15,085 nucleotides of DNA from Chloroflexota bacterium (GTDB lineage: Bacteria; Chloroflexota; Anaerolineae; Anaerolineales; Anaerolineaceae): contig JAGVUS010000330.1 of assembly GCA_019136175.1 (NCBI GenBank), forward strand, positions 1 to 15,085, in the 5' to 3' direction. Position 1 is the stretch's first letter. Every line of letters starts with the position of its first letter. The translations under genes were made by a program, and so were the position numbers. The notes under the pieces were generated by a model that saw nothing but the letters and a program-made list of their open reading frames with translations, did not search any database and was not told the DNA's origin. This document shows, in pieces, positions 1 to 6,616 of the stretch.

Positions 1-119
1 TGGCATTGGGTTCGCTGCGTGTCACCGTGGGGAAAGATACCACCAAAAAAGATGTTATGGAGTTCCTGGAGGTGCTTCCTGAAATGGTATCCAGGGCTCG
101 AAGGAACTTTAGGGTTTAA
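1..119 (+). CDS. Cysteine desulfurase (NifS/IscS family), C-terminal end, partial
   Basis: Reading from base 3 gives 38 residues ending in a TAA at 117-119. They include SLRVTVGKDTTKKDVMEF followed by LEVLPEMV, the typical C-terminal end of class-V aminotransferase-fold cysteine desulfurases (an S-[IL]-R-x-[ST]-[LV]-G-x-x-[TN]-T segment, then a helix carrying a conserved L-P). The PLP lysine and catalytic cysteine lie outside the window, so the NifS versus IscS/SufS subtype cannot be settled. The enzyme takes sulfur from L-cysteine as a protein persulfide. Only 4 bases separate its stop from the mnmA start. This supports co-transcription and a direct sulfur hand-off to the thiouridylase, as is common for nifS-mnmA pairs. 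The functional link is inference. Confidence 0.82.
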   Translation, partial: ALGSLRVTVGKDTTKKDVMEFLEVLPEMVSRARRNFRV

Positions 120-123
120 CACG

Positions 124-1221
124 ATGGGGAATGAGTCCATTCGGGTTGTTGTTGGGATGAGCGGGGGAGTGGATAGTTCTGTAGCAGCTGCATTGTTGCT
201 GGAACAGGGGTATTCTGTAATTGGCGCGATGCTGCGATTATGGAGCCCACCAGGGTTCGACGAGGATAACCGGTGCTGTTCACCGGATGCGGTCACAGTT
301 GCCCGAAGGGTCAGCGCAAAGCTGGGAATCCCGTTTTACGTCATTGATGCCCAGGAAATATTTTATGAAAGAATCGTTCAGACATTTATTGTTGATTACC
401 AATCTGGATTGACACCCAATCCATGTATTCTCTGTAATCAATGGATTCGGTGGGGGTTTCTTTTACAGACTGCTATTGATATGGGTGGACAGTATTTGGC
501 GACGGGTCATTATGCAAGAGTCATGCAACGATCAGATGGGATGTATGAGATCCTGAAGGGTATTGATCCCGGCAAGGATCAGTCCTATGTCTTATCTGCA
601 TTAAACCAGGATCAGCTTGCCCAAACCATGCTGCCCCTCGGCGGGATGGATAAACAAGCTGTGCGCAATTTCGCTCAACAACATAAATTACCATCAGCAA
701 AACGACCTGACAGTCAGGATTTGTGTTTTACTGGAGGAAGAAATTACCGGGATTTCTTGCGTGATTTCGCCCCTCAAACGAATCAACAGGGACAAATCCG
801 CACCAGAAAAGGGGAAATCATCGGAGAACACACCGGGCTGGCGGATTACACAATTGGGCAGAGAAAAGGGCTCCGAATTGCTTATCGGGAGCCTTTATAT
901 GTAATTGATAAAGATCAGGACAATAATGCTCTCATTGTCGGAACAAGATCCGAGTTGGGACACAACAAGATGATCGTGGATCAGTTTCATTGGATTCTGG
1001 GGGAAGCTCCTGCAGCGCAATTTGTTTCTGATGTTAAAATCAGATACAAATCACCAATCATTCAAGGCAGAATTGATATGATTAACAAAAGCAAAATGGA
1101 AGTGAGGTTCCAACAACCCGTCCGGGATATTACACCGGGTCAGCGGGCGGTTTTATATGATGAAGACCGTGTGCTTGGTGGCGGGGTGATCATATCGGCT
1201 CAAACGGAGGAGGTGTTATGA
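124..1221 (+). CDS. mnmA: tRNA-specific 2-thiouridylase MnmA
   Basis: The 365-residue product has the usual MnmA length. It forms s2U34 in tRNA-Lys, -Glu and -Gln by adenylating U34 and then transferring sulfur. The N-terminal PP-loop ATP-binding motif SGGVDSS is at residues 13-19, the ATGHYAR segment at about 126-132, and the TPNPCILCN segment carries the proposed catalytic Cys104. A second cysteine, Cys201 in DSQDLCF, is the expected persulfide carrier. A DYTIGQRKGL segment follows, leading into the C-terminal beta-barrel. The frame is open further upstream (to 19), but that extension overlaps the cysteine desulfurase and adds unrelated sequence, so ATG 124 is taken as the start. The Shine-Dalgarno is poor (AAGGA about 18 bases upstream), so translation may be coupled to the preceding gene. 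The stop overlaps the next start as ATGA. Confidence 0.96.
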   Translation: MGNESIRVVVGMSGGVDSSVAAALLLEQGYSVIGAMLRLWSPPGFDEDNRCCSPDAVTVARRVSAKLGIPFYVIDAQEIFYERIVQTFIVDYQSGLTPNPCILCNQWIRWGFLLQTAIDMGGQYLATGHYARVMQRSDGMYEILKGIDPGKDQSYVLSALNQDQLAQTMLPLGGMDKQAVRNFAQQHKLPSAKRPDSQDLCFTGGRNYRDFLRDFAPQTNQQGQIRTRKGEIIGEHTGLADYTIGQRKGLRIAYREPLYVIDKDQDNNALIVGTRSELGHNKMIVDQFHWILGEAPAAQFVSDVKIRYKSPIIQGRIDMINKSKMEVRFQQPVRDITPGQRAVLYDEDRVLGGGVIISAQTEEVL

Positions 1222-1490
1222 CAATCCAGGGTTATATATTTGGTGCTGTAATTGCTACGTTAATTGGGGCGTTATTCCACCTCTGGAAAGGTGGAAAATT
1301 GGGGCGGTTGATTTTGTACATCATATTAAGTTGGTTTGGGTTTTGGATCGGGCATTTCCTCGGTGAAAGTCTTGGATGGGATTTTGCCAAAGTCGGTGGA
1401 TTGAATCTGGGGATGGCAATATTAGGGGACGTGCTTGTGCTGGGTGTGGGATATTGGTTAAGCCTGGTTCAGGTTGAGAAAAAAGCATAA
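1218..1490 (+). CDS. Small hypothetical membrane protein (three predicted helices)
   Basis: This 90-residue protein is mostly hydrophobic, with three likely membrane helices at about residues 5-22, 30-48 and 60-83. Glycines are frequent inside the helices. A short basic loop (KGGKLGR) follows helix 1, and the C-terminus is charged (VEKKA). I do not recognise a named family. The general build recalls small glycine-rich inner-membrane proteins, but no diagnostic motif is visible. The ATG overlaps the mnmA stop (ATGA), with GGAGGTG just upstream inside mnmA, and the stop is 10 bases before the peptidase start. It is therefore a genuine operon member and not a chance frame. Its function is unknown, and a role linked to the membrane or to the downstream peptidase would be guesswork. 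Confidence 0.8.
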   Translation: MTIQGYIFGAVIATLIGALFHLWKGGKLGRLILYIILSWFGFWIGHFLGESLGWDFAKVGGLNLGMAILGDVLVLGVGYWLSLVQVEKKA

Positions 1491-1500
1491 GGAGAACATC

Positions 1501-3405
1501 ATGTATCGCATTGAATCCTTTCTGGCAAGCAGATTATTTTTATCTCCACAGGTTGTGGGGGAGCGGATTTATTTCATATCCAATCTGAGTGGAAAACTGA
1601 GTTTGTATTCGATGCGTCATGGAGGAAGCGTTCCAGAACCACTGATTCCCCCTCATATTGCCATGCAAAATCCCCACCTGGTTGGCGGCAGACCCTTTTA
1701 TGTTTTCCCCATGCTGCAAAAAATCCTTGTTATGCTGGACAGAGATGGTGATGAAAATTACCAACCCATGTTTATTCCAATGGATGGGGGATTCCCAGAG
1801 CCGGCATTTGAGGAAACATTTGAAAGAACCCAGGTTTTTCTAATGTGTTGCGACCAAGATTTGAATATTTGTTATTTGGTAGCGGCGTCACGAACAGAAG
1901 AGGTTGTCAGGACATATAAAGCAAACCTGCAAACCAGAACGCTGCAGGAAATTGCTTCCAGTCCCTATGGAAAATACCCGGCAGCCAATAATTCTGACCA
2001 CACAAAAATCGCCCTGGTGGAAGGGTATTCTGTCGGGGATGGTGTCCTTTATTTATTAGAGGAAAATCAACCTCAGCGGGTTTTATATGGAATTCCGTGG
2101 GAAGATCGCGAGGAGGGGCAGGTTGTGCCATTGAATTCCATCGGTAATATCCATTTCCTGGAGGATACTAATACCCTGGTGATGACATCTTCAGTTTTTG
2201 AGGATACTTATAGTCCAGTTCTATTGAACATGGATCAACCGGGACAACTGATCCCTGTGACTATGAAAGGACTGATTCACCAAGGTGTTGGCGAACTAGT
2301 TTCCATGGAGCACCTTATTGATAATCGCTTCTCAATGGAATTCAACATCGATGGTTGTTCGTGGTTATATGAAGCTGAACTGGATCCAATCCATAAGGAA
2401 TTCTCGATCATCCAGGTGCTTGTTGGAGAGGCAGAACTTGCCAATGGAGTATTATTTTCCTCTGACTACGATAAGATCACAGACCAGTTTTCGTTTAGTT
2501 TCTCAAATGCTGTAGCACCAACCCAGATTTACACATTGAAACGCACTGGAAAAAGTGTGCTGGAAAGACATACGAACGAAAAGGTACTGGGAATTCCTGT
2601 CCACTTACTTTCCACCGGTGAAGATGCATCATTTATCTCGCATGATGGAACAAGGGTATCCGCAAGGTTATATCTTCCTTCGGATGATCTGGGTTATTCA
2701 GGTAAATTGCCACTGGTTTATTACATTCACGGTGGACCCCAAAGCCAGGAGCGCCCGGATTTTGCCTGGTTTTCGATGCCCATTATTCAGTTCCTGACAT
2801 TGAATGGTTTCGCCGTTTTTGTCCCGAATGTGCGCGGCAGTACTGGATATGGTTTGAATTATACAAAACAGGTTGACCGGGATTGGGGAGGACAGGATCG
2901 ATTGGACCATGTCCACGCATTAAAGGTTCTTGCAGATCACCCCCGGGTTGATACCAATCGCGCTGGTGTTGTGGGAAGATCATATGGCGGGTATATGACG
3001 CTTGTTCAGGCGTTCAGACACCCCAATCTTTGGAAAGCTGCAGTGGATATGTTTGGTCCGTTTGATTTGTTGACCTTCCTGCAACGGATACCTGAGACTT
3101 GGAAGCCATATTATCGGATTGCCCTTGGTGATGTTGACAAAGACCGCGAATTTTTGGTTGAGCGTTCACCCAAAACTTATGTTGACCAACTGGCGTGCCC
3201 CCTATTGGTTATTCAGGGCAAGAACGATCCCAGGGTGGTTGAGCAGGAATCGCGGGATTTGGTGGAACACCTCCGAGCGCAGGGAAAGACAGTTGACTAT
3301 CTCATGTTTGAAAATGAAGGGCACGATGTGCTCAAATATGAAAACAGGGTTCGTTGTTATAATGCAATCACGGATTTCTTCCGAAAACATTTGATGGAAG
3401 AATAG
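1501..3405 (+). CDS. S9 family peptidase (prolyl oligopeptidase / acylaminoacyl-peptidase-like)
   Basis: The 634-residue protein has the two-part S9 layout. An N-terminal beta-propeller-like region (about 1-370) has repeated strand patterns such as ERIYFISNLSGKLSLYSM. It is followed by a C-terminal alpha/beta-hydrolase domain. The oxyanion segment HGGP begins at His410. The nucleophile elbow GRSYGG gives Ser494, with Asp576 (GKNDPR) and His608 (NEGHDV) completing a well-ordered catalytic triad. No signal peptide or membrane segment is seen, so a cytoplasmic peptidase acting on short peptides or N-acylated peptides is expected; the substrate cannot be read from sequence. The frame is open to 1474, but ATG 1501 has a strong AAGGAG (1489-1494) six bases upstream and is chosen. 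The gene is within the mnmA-trmI operon. Confidence 0.92.
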   Translation: MYRIESFLASRLFLSPQVVGERIYFISNLSGKLSLYSMRHGGSVPEPLIPPHIAMQNPHLVGGRPFYVFPMLQKILVMLDRDGDENYQPMFIPMDGGFPEPAFEETFERTQVFLMCCDQDLNICYLVAASRTEEVVRTYKANLQTRTLQEIASSPYGKYPAANNSDHTKIALVEGYSVGDGVLYLLEENQPQRVLYGIPWEDREEGQVVPLNSIGNIHFLEDTNTLVMTSSVFEDTYSPVLLNMDQPGQLIPVTMKGLIHQGVGELVSMEHLIDNRFSMEFNIDGCSWLYEAELDPIHKEFSIIQVLVGEAELANGVLFSSDYDKITDQFSFSFSNAVAPTQIYTLKRTGKSVLERHTNEKVLGIPVHLLSTGEDASFISHDGTRVSARLYLPSDDLGYSGKLPLVYYIHGGPQSQERPDFAWFSMPIIQFLTLNGFAVFVPNVRGSTGYGLNYTKQVDRDWGGQDRLDHVHALKVLADHPRVDTNRAGVVGRSYGGYMTLVQAFRHPNLWKAAVDMFGPFDLLTFLQRIPETWKPYYRIALGDVDKDREFLVERSPKTYVDQLACPLLVIQGKNDPRVVEQESRDLVEHLRAQGKTVDYLMFENEGHDVLKYENRVRCYNAITDFFRKHLMEE

Positions 3406-3413
3406 GAGCATAC

Positions 3414-4316
3414 GTGACCTGGAACCTGCATGGTACCCATGCTTGTGAAGGAGACCTGGCAGAACTTGTTGGGTTAAGACACAAGCATTTTATACTCAAA
3501 CTTGTCAAGGGAGGGGTATTTCATACGCATCGTGGTATTTTGAGACATGATGAGTTAATCGGTATGCCCTGGGGCAGCCAGGTATTCAGCCATAACGGGA
3601 GCCCGTTTTTCCTTCTGCAGCCCCCCATTGGGGATGTATTAAGGGAACTTCCAAGGAACACACAAATCATTTATCCAAAAGAACTGGGATTTATTCTTGT
3701 GAACATGGGGATTGGTCCCGGTCAGCATGTGGTCGAAGCGGGTACTGGCTCAGGGGCATTGACCTGTGCGTTTGCATATATTATTGGCTCGGAAGGGAGG
3801 GTGACTTCCTACGAGGTTCGTCCGGATATGCAAAACATGGCGCGCCGCAACCTGGATAGGCTTGGACTTTTGGATCGGGTCGAATTAAAATTACAAAGTA
3901 TTGAATCGGGATTCGATGAGACCGGTGTGGACGCATTGTTTCTGGATTTACCCAACCCCGAGGACTACATTCCTCAAGTTCGATGTGCGCTTAAATCCGG
4001 AGGATTCTTTGGCAGTATTCTTCCAACCGCAAACCAGGTGGAAAGGCTATTAATTGCGCTCAGGAAAAACGACTTTGCATTTGTGGAAGTATGCGAAATT
4101 ATGCTCCGCTACTATAAACCTGAACCCCAACGATTTCGACCGACAGACCGGATGGTGGCACATACCGGTTACCTGATTTTTGGAAGACCTGTTATCATTG
4201 ATCATTCCGAGGCATCCAGATTATTGTTGGATGAAGCCGGATTGGTGGACGCTCAACAAACACCAGAAGAATTGGATTTGAATCATCAATACAATGGGGG
4301 TACCAACGGCGAATGA
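3414..4316 (+). CDS. trmI: tRNA (adenine(58)-N1)-methyltransferase TrmI
   Basis: The 300-residue class I SAM methyltransferase methylates N1 of A58 in the tRNA T-loop, normally as a homotetramer. The N-terminal small beta-domain (about 1-80) ends with QIIYPKE at 84-90, the family's substrate-side signature. It is followed by SAM motif I EAGTGSGALT (109-118), the acidic YEVRPD loop (133-138) and the DALFLDLPNP motif (173-182). Length and motif order match bacterial and archaeal TrmI. The start is GTG at 3414, supported by AGGAG at 3404-3408, five bases upstream and overlapping the peptidase stop. The stop overlaps the Nudix ATG (ATGA). Together with mnmA this makes the operon rich in tRNA modification. 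Confidence 0.94.
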   Translation: MTWNLHGTHACEGDLAELVGLRHKHFILKLVKGGVFHTHRGILRHDELIGMPWGSQVFSHNGSPFFLLQPPIGDVLRELPRNTQIIYPKELGFILVNMGIGPGQHVVEAGTGSGALTCAFAYIIGSEGRVTSYEVRPDMQNMARRNLDRLGLLDRVELKLQSIESGFDETGVDALFLDLPNPEDYIPQVRCALKSGGFFGSILPTANQVERLLIALRKNDFAFVEVCEIMLRYYKPEPQRFRPTDRMVAHTGYLIFGRPVIIDHSEASRLLLDEAGLVDAQQTPEELDLNHQYNGGTNGE

Positions 4317-4891
4317 ACAATTTACTCATCGAAGCCTGCATCACTGAAAAATTTGGTAATTCTGCGAATAATGCCTGGAATAAAAACCAGAACGGATTCC
4401 GTCGAGCAGCTGTTCTGGTTCCACTGGTTTGGAGGGAAAAAGAATGGCATTTGTTGTTCACTCGGCGGACGGATACCTTGCACGATCATAAAGGTCAGGT
4501 TTCCTTTCCGGGTGGTGCTGCGGAGGAAAATGACTTAACACCCGAAACTACAGCCTTAAGAGAAACCTATGAGGAAATTGGCATCCAACCCATTGATGTG
4601 TATGTTTTGGGTTGGATGAAGAGTATGCATACAATTACCAAGTATATGATTACACCAGTCATTGGAAAAATTCCATGGCCAGTATCATTGAATATTTGTC
4701 ATGATGAAGTTCTCCGCGTATTTACTATTCCGTTGAATTGGTTATCGGACCCATCCAACCGGGAAGTTCGGCAACTGACCATTCAGGGGTATCCGGATCA
4801 ACTGGTTATTTATTTTAAAGAATACGATGGTGAGTTATTGTGGGGTATCAGCGCCCAAATTGTTGTCAACCTCATTCAAGCATTAAAATAA
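4313..4891 (+). CDS. Nudix hydrolase, CoA pyrophosphatase type (NUDT7/8, NudL-like)
   Basis: The 192-residue protein carries both marks of the CoA-pyrophosphatase Nudix branch. The first is the UPF0035-type segment leading into the box (LLFTRRTDTLHDHKGQ at 47-62, then VSFPGG). The second is a Nudix box with one extra residue between the GG and the helix (67-91), ending ALRETYEEIGI; Arg83, Glu84, Glu87 and Glu88 supply the metal site. Such enzymes cleave CoA or acyl-CoA to 3',5'-ADP and (acyl-)phosphopantetheine. The substrate is assigned by family motif and is untested for this protein. ATG overlaps the trmI stop by 4 bases, with GGGGGT about 11 bases upstream. It is the last gene of the + operon and is followed by a hairpin. 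Confidence 0.88.
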   Translation: MNNLLIEACITEKFGNSANNAWNKNQNGFRRAAVLVPLVWREKEWHLLFTRRTDTLHDHKGQVSFPGGAAEENDLTPETTALRETYEEIGIQPIDVYVLGWMKSMHTITKYMITPVIGKIPWPVSLNICHDEVLRVFTIPLNWLSDPSNREVRQLTIQGYPDQLVIYFKEYDGELLWGISAQIVVNLIQALK

Positions 4892-4895
4892 GAAA

Positions 4896-4918
4896 AACGG
4901 CAGACGAACTCTGCCGTT
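4896..4918. terminator. Intrinsic terminator shared by converging operons
   Basis: A perfect 9-bp stem (AACGGCAGA at 4896-4904 and TCTGCCGTT at 4910-4918) encloses a 5-base loop. On the - strand it is followed by a T-rich run (TTTTTCTTATTTT), making a good rho-independent terminator for rplY. On the + strand it is followed by CATTCTTGTTTT, which is weaker but usable for the mnmA-Nudix operon. It sits between stops at 4891 (+) and 4950 (-). Confidence 0.85.
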
Positions 4919-4949
4919 CATTCTTGTTTTCCCAGAAACAGGAAGACGA

Positions 4950-5588
4950 TTAGTCGGGAATTTCCTCTTCCTTCTTACCGCGTTCGATTACTTCGGGTTC
5001 TTCGGCACCGGCTGCTTCTTCGGCAACTTCTTCGCCCATCTCGCCCGTGATAATGACAACCATTTCTTCGGGTTCTTCAAGGATTTCCACTTTTTCACTA
5101 ACAACCAGGTCGCGGACATAAATACCATCCCCGATGTTTGCCAGTTTGGAGATATCCAATACTAATTTTTCGGGCAGGTCTTGTGGAAGAGCTTCAACTT
5201 CAATTTCATTAATGCCGGTCACCAGAACACCATTGAAATCTTTAATGGCAGGGGCAATTCCGGAAAATTCAATTGCAACTTTTGCGCGAATCTTTTCAGT
5301 TAAGGAAACAACCTGGAAATCAATATGGAGAAGCGTGCCCTTGATGTAATTGCGCTGCTTTTCCCGAACCAAAGCTGCATGTTCCTTGCCTTCAAGATCG
5401 ATCGTAATAATGGTTGATGAACTGATGCCCATCAATGCCTTTGTTGTTGTGTGTAAATCCAGCAGGATGGGTGTGGGGGGGAATTGATGACCATACATGA
5501 CAGCAGGAAGTTTTCCCTCGCGACGGAGAGCGCCAACCTGTTTGCCAATAACGGTCCGACGAGTTGCGTGCAGTACTACTTTATCCAT
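4950..5588 (-). CDS. rplY: 50S ribosomal protein bL25 (TL5/Ctc long form)
   Basis: The 212-residue product is a long-type L25. The N-terminal L25 domain (about 1-92) shows the conserved basic 5S-binding features: R-R-T-x-x-GK near 10-16, LRREGKLPAVMYG at 21-33 and HIDF at 88-91. The TL5/Ctc C-terminal domain (about 93-180, with ALPQDLPEKLVLDISKL) follows. The tail is very acidic and low-complexity, rich in Glu, Ala and Pro. L25 binds loop E of 5S rRNA in the central protuberance. The start ATG at 5586-5588 is preceded by AAGGA (5598-5602) at good spacing. The gene has its own promoter (5687-5715) and a structured leader containing a loop-E-like hairpin (5604-5639), which suggests feedback control by L25. 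It ends at the shared terminator. Confidence 0.97.
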   Translation of the reverse strand: MDKVVLHATRRTVIGKQVGALRREGKLPAVMYGHQFPPTPILLDLHTTTKALMGISSSTIITIDLEGKEHAALVREKQRNYIKGTLLHIDFQVVSLTEKIRAKVAIEFSGIAPAIKDFNGVLVTGINEIEVEALPQDLPEKLVLDISKLANIGDGIYVRDLVVSEKVEILEEPEEMVVIITGEMGEEVAEEAAGAEEPEVIERGKKEEEIPD

Positions 5589-5603
5589 TTCATATTATCC
5601 TTC

Positions 5604-5639
5604 GAGCGCCTCTCACCAGGAAGATGGTTACCATCGCTC
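5604..5639 (-). promoter_or_regulatory. Candidate L25-binding leader hairpin mimicking 5S rRNA loop E
   Basis: Read on the - strand, this 36-nt segment folds with no unpaired bases other than one symmetric internal loop and the terminal loop. The outer 5-bp stem is GAGCG (5639-5635) with CGCTC (5608-5604). The 6x6 internal loop is AUGGUA (5634-5629) facing GAGAGG (5614-5609). The inner 4-bp stem is ACCA (5628-5625) with UGGU (5618-5615), and the terminal loop is UCUUCC. From memory, E. coli 5S loop E is AUGGUA (73-78) facing GAGAGU (98-103), so 11 of 12 loop residues agree and only the U103 equivalent is G. The hairpin ends one base before the rplY Shine-Dalgarno (5602-5598). Bound L25 would therefore be well placed to block ribosome loading. 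The structure is seen in the sequence; the regulation is inferred. Confidence 0.75.
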
Positions 5640-5653
5640 TATTAATTGTGATT

Positions 5654-5676
5654 GGACCAGCCAATCGGCTGGATCC
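5654..5676 (-). promoter_or_regulatory. 5'-end hairpin of the rplY leader
   Basis: CCAGCC (5657-5662) and GGCTGG (5667-5672) form a perfect 6-bp stem around a 4-base loop. It extends by three more pairs across a single bulged base to 5654 and 5676. It lies at the very start of the predicted rplY transcript, upstream of the loop-E-like hairpin. No T-tract follows on either strand, so it is not a terminator. It may protect the 5' end or form part of the L25 control element. Confidence 0.5.
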
Positions 5677-5686
5677 GCAAAAGTGA

Positions 5687-5715
5687 ATTTTAGCTTCATT
5701 TATTAACCTTGTCAA
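5687..5715 (-). promoter_or_regulatory. Sigma70-type promoter of rplY
   Basis: On the - strand, a perfect -35 TTGACA (5715-5710) is followed by a 17-base spacer and a -10 TAAAAT (5692-5687, 5 of 6 matches). Transcription would start near 5678-5681, giving a leader of about 90 nt before the rplY ATG. The -35 box directly abuts the T-tract of the tRNA terminator, so transcription of rplY is insulated from the tRNA but very tightly packed against it. Confidence 0.8.
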
Positions 5716-5749
5716 GAAAAATTATCCCGAAACAAAGTTCGGGATAATT
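5716..5749 (-). terminator. Intrinsic terminator of the tRNA-Gln gene
   Basis: A perfect 12-bp stem (AATTATCCCGAA at 5720-5731 with TTCGGGATAATT at 5738-5749) closes a 6-base loop. On the - strand it continues into TTTTTC (about 5721-5716). It begins a few bases after the mature tRNA 3' end, so it is the tRNA's rho-independent terminator. Confidence 0.88.
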
Positions 5750-5754
5750 ACAGG

Positions 5755-5825
5755 CTGGGGGTGAAGGATTCGAACCTCCACAAACAGATCCAGAGTCTGC
5801 TGTCCTGCCATTAGACGAACCCCCA
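5755..5825 (-). tRNA. tRNA-Gln (anticodon CUG)
   Basis: The 71-nt cloverleaf folds cleanly. The 7-bp acceptor is TGGGGGT with ACCCCCA, the D-arm has a 3-bp stem (GTC/GAC), and the anticodon stem GCAGA/TCTGT closes the loop CTCTGGA. The anticodon CTG (complement of 5791-5793) reads CAG. The T-arm is GGAGG/CCTTC around TTCGAAT. The first pair is U1-A72 with G73 as discriminator, features linked with glutamine identity. The 3' CCA is not encoded (GCC then T), so CCA-adding enzyme is needed. The gene is monocistronic, with its own promoter and terminator. It reads only CAG by strict pairing, so a UUG isoacceptor is expected elsewhere. Confidence 0.95.
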
Positions 5826-5840
5826 AAACCAACGCCCCAT

Positions 5841-5869
5841 ATTTTACCACCACGTTTAAAAAACGTCCA
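5841..5869 (-). promoter_or_regulatory. Promoter of the tRNA-Gln gene
   Basis: On the - strand, TGGACG (5869-5864, 4 of 6 to TTGACA) is followed by a 17-base spacer and TAAAAT (5846-5841) preceded by TGG (an extended -10). The expected start is near 5834, just upstream of the tRNA 5' end at 5825. The spacer includes the inverted repeat ACGTTT/AAACGT (5852-5866), which may be coincidental. Confidence 0.6.
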
Positions 5870-5911
5870 GCACTAGATTAATTGTTCATTTTCATGAAAA
5901 GCCGTGATAAG

Positions 5912-6616
5912 ATGATTTTTGTGATTAATAGATTGCTTGGTTGTTTTTTTGATATGCTGTATCACCAGTTGGCGGCTGCTTATGACCTTGTGGCATGGCT
6001 GGTGTCTTTTGGAAGATGGTACCGGTGGGTTGAAAAAGTTATTCCATTGATTTCTGGACGGGATGTGTTGGAGATCGGCATTGGGACAGGATATTTGCAA
6101 TCCAGGCTCATGGCGGGTCAATTTCGCCCGGTGGGTTTGGATGAAAGTCAACAAATGTGCAGGATATCCAATCGGCGGATACGCAAGATTGGAACAGAGG
6201 CTTGCAAGATTGTCAGGGGGGACATGAAGCAATTGCCTTTTTCAAACAACACCATGGATTCGGTTGTTTTAACATTTCCAACAGAAGTGGTTTTTTTTGA
6301 ACAAACCTTAAACGAAGTTAATCGCGTATTGAGAACAGGGGGCAGAGTGGTGATCCTGCTGGGGGTTCAATGGGTTGGGGGATCCATCCCATCAAAATTT
6401 TATCAAATACTTTATCAGATTACGGGTCAATCGTTTGATTGTTCTGGTCATTCTCTGGATGTTCTCAATGATCAGTTTTCCTTGTTTGATACACACGAAA
6501 TGATCAAAATACATGATCATGATGCGGTTTTGTGGATCCTTGTGGCACAAAAACTGACTGGTCAACAGCGTGGGAATGAAGTAAAATTCAATACATGGAA
6601 ATTCAGGCAGCAGTAG
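5912..6616 (+). CDS. Class I SAM-dependent methyltransferase (methyltransferase type 11-like)
   Basis: From ATG 5912 the product has 234 residues. An N-terminal amphipathic stretch (RLLGCFFDMLYHQLAAAYDLVAWL, given here in two overlapping views: RLLGCFFDMLYHQ and HQLAAAYDLVAWL) precedes SAM motif I VLEIGIGTGYLQ. After this come a GLDES acidic loop, a GDMKQLPF segment (motif II region) and VNRVLRTGGRVVI (motif III region). This is the Methyltransf_11 pattern of small-molecule, quinone or lipid methylases; the substrate is not identifiable. The frame is open back to TTG 5882 with another ATG at 5894. None has a strong Shine-Dalgarno (GATAAG lies just before 5912), so the start is uncertain. Its last 22 bases overlap the phosphatase gene, indicating translational coupling of the pair. 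Confidence 0.85.
   Translation: MIFVINRLLGCFFDMLYHQLAAAYDLVAWLVSFGRWYRWVEKVIPLISGRDVLEIGIGTGYLQSRLMAGQFRPVGLDESQQMCRISNRRIRKIGTEACKIVRGDMKQLPFSNNTMDSVVLTFPTEVVFFEQTLNEVNRVLRTGGRVVILLGVQWVGGSIPSKFYQILYQITGQSFDCSGHSLDVLNDQFSLFDTHEMIKIHDHDAVLWILVAQKLTGQQRGNEVKFNTWKFRQQ

Noticed and set aside
19..123. N-terminal extension of MnmA from a start at 19
   Set aside because: It overlaps the cysteine desulfurase C-terminus in another frame and adds non-family residues; ATG 124 begins just before the PP-loop as expected.
4195..4461. - strand reading frame opposite the trmI/Nudix junction
   Set aside because: It is a shadow of two well-supported + strand genes with no recognisable protein features.
5657..5672. 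CCAGCC/GGCTGG hairpin as a terminator
   Set aside because: No T-run on either strand, and it lies just downstream of the rplY promoter, so a leader role fits better.
5497..5706. + strand reading frame opposite rplY and its leader
   Set aside because: It is antisense to a clear gene, has no family resemblance and no Shine-Dalgarno; the leader structure explains the region.
5852..5866. ACGTTT/AAACGT inverted repeat as an operator
   Set aside because: It lies in the tRNA promoter spacer but is AT-rich and short; there is no second copy or regulator gene to support it.
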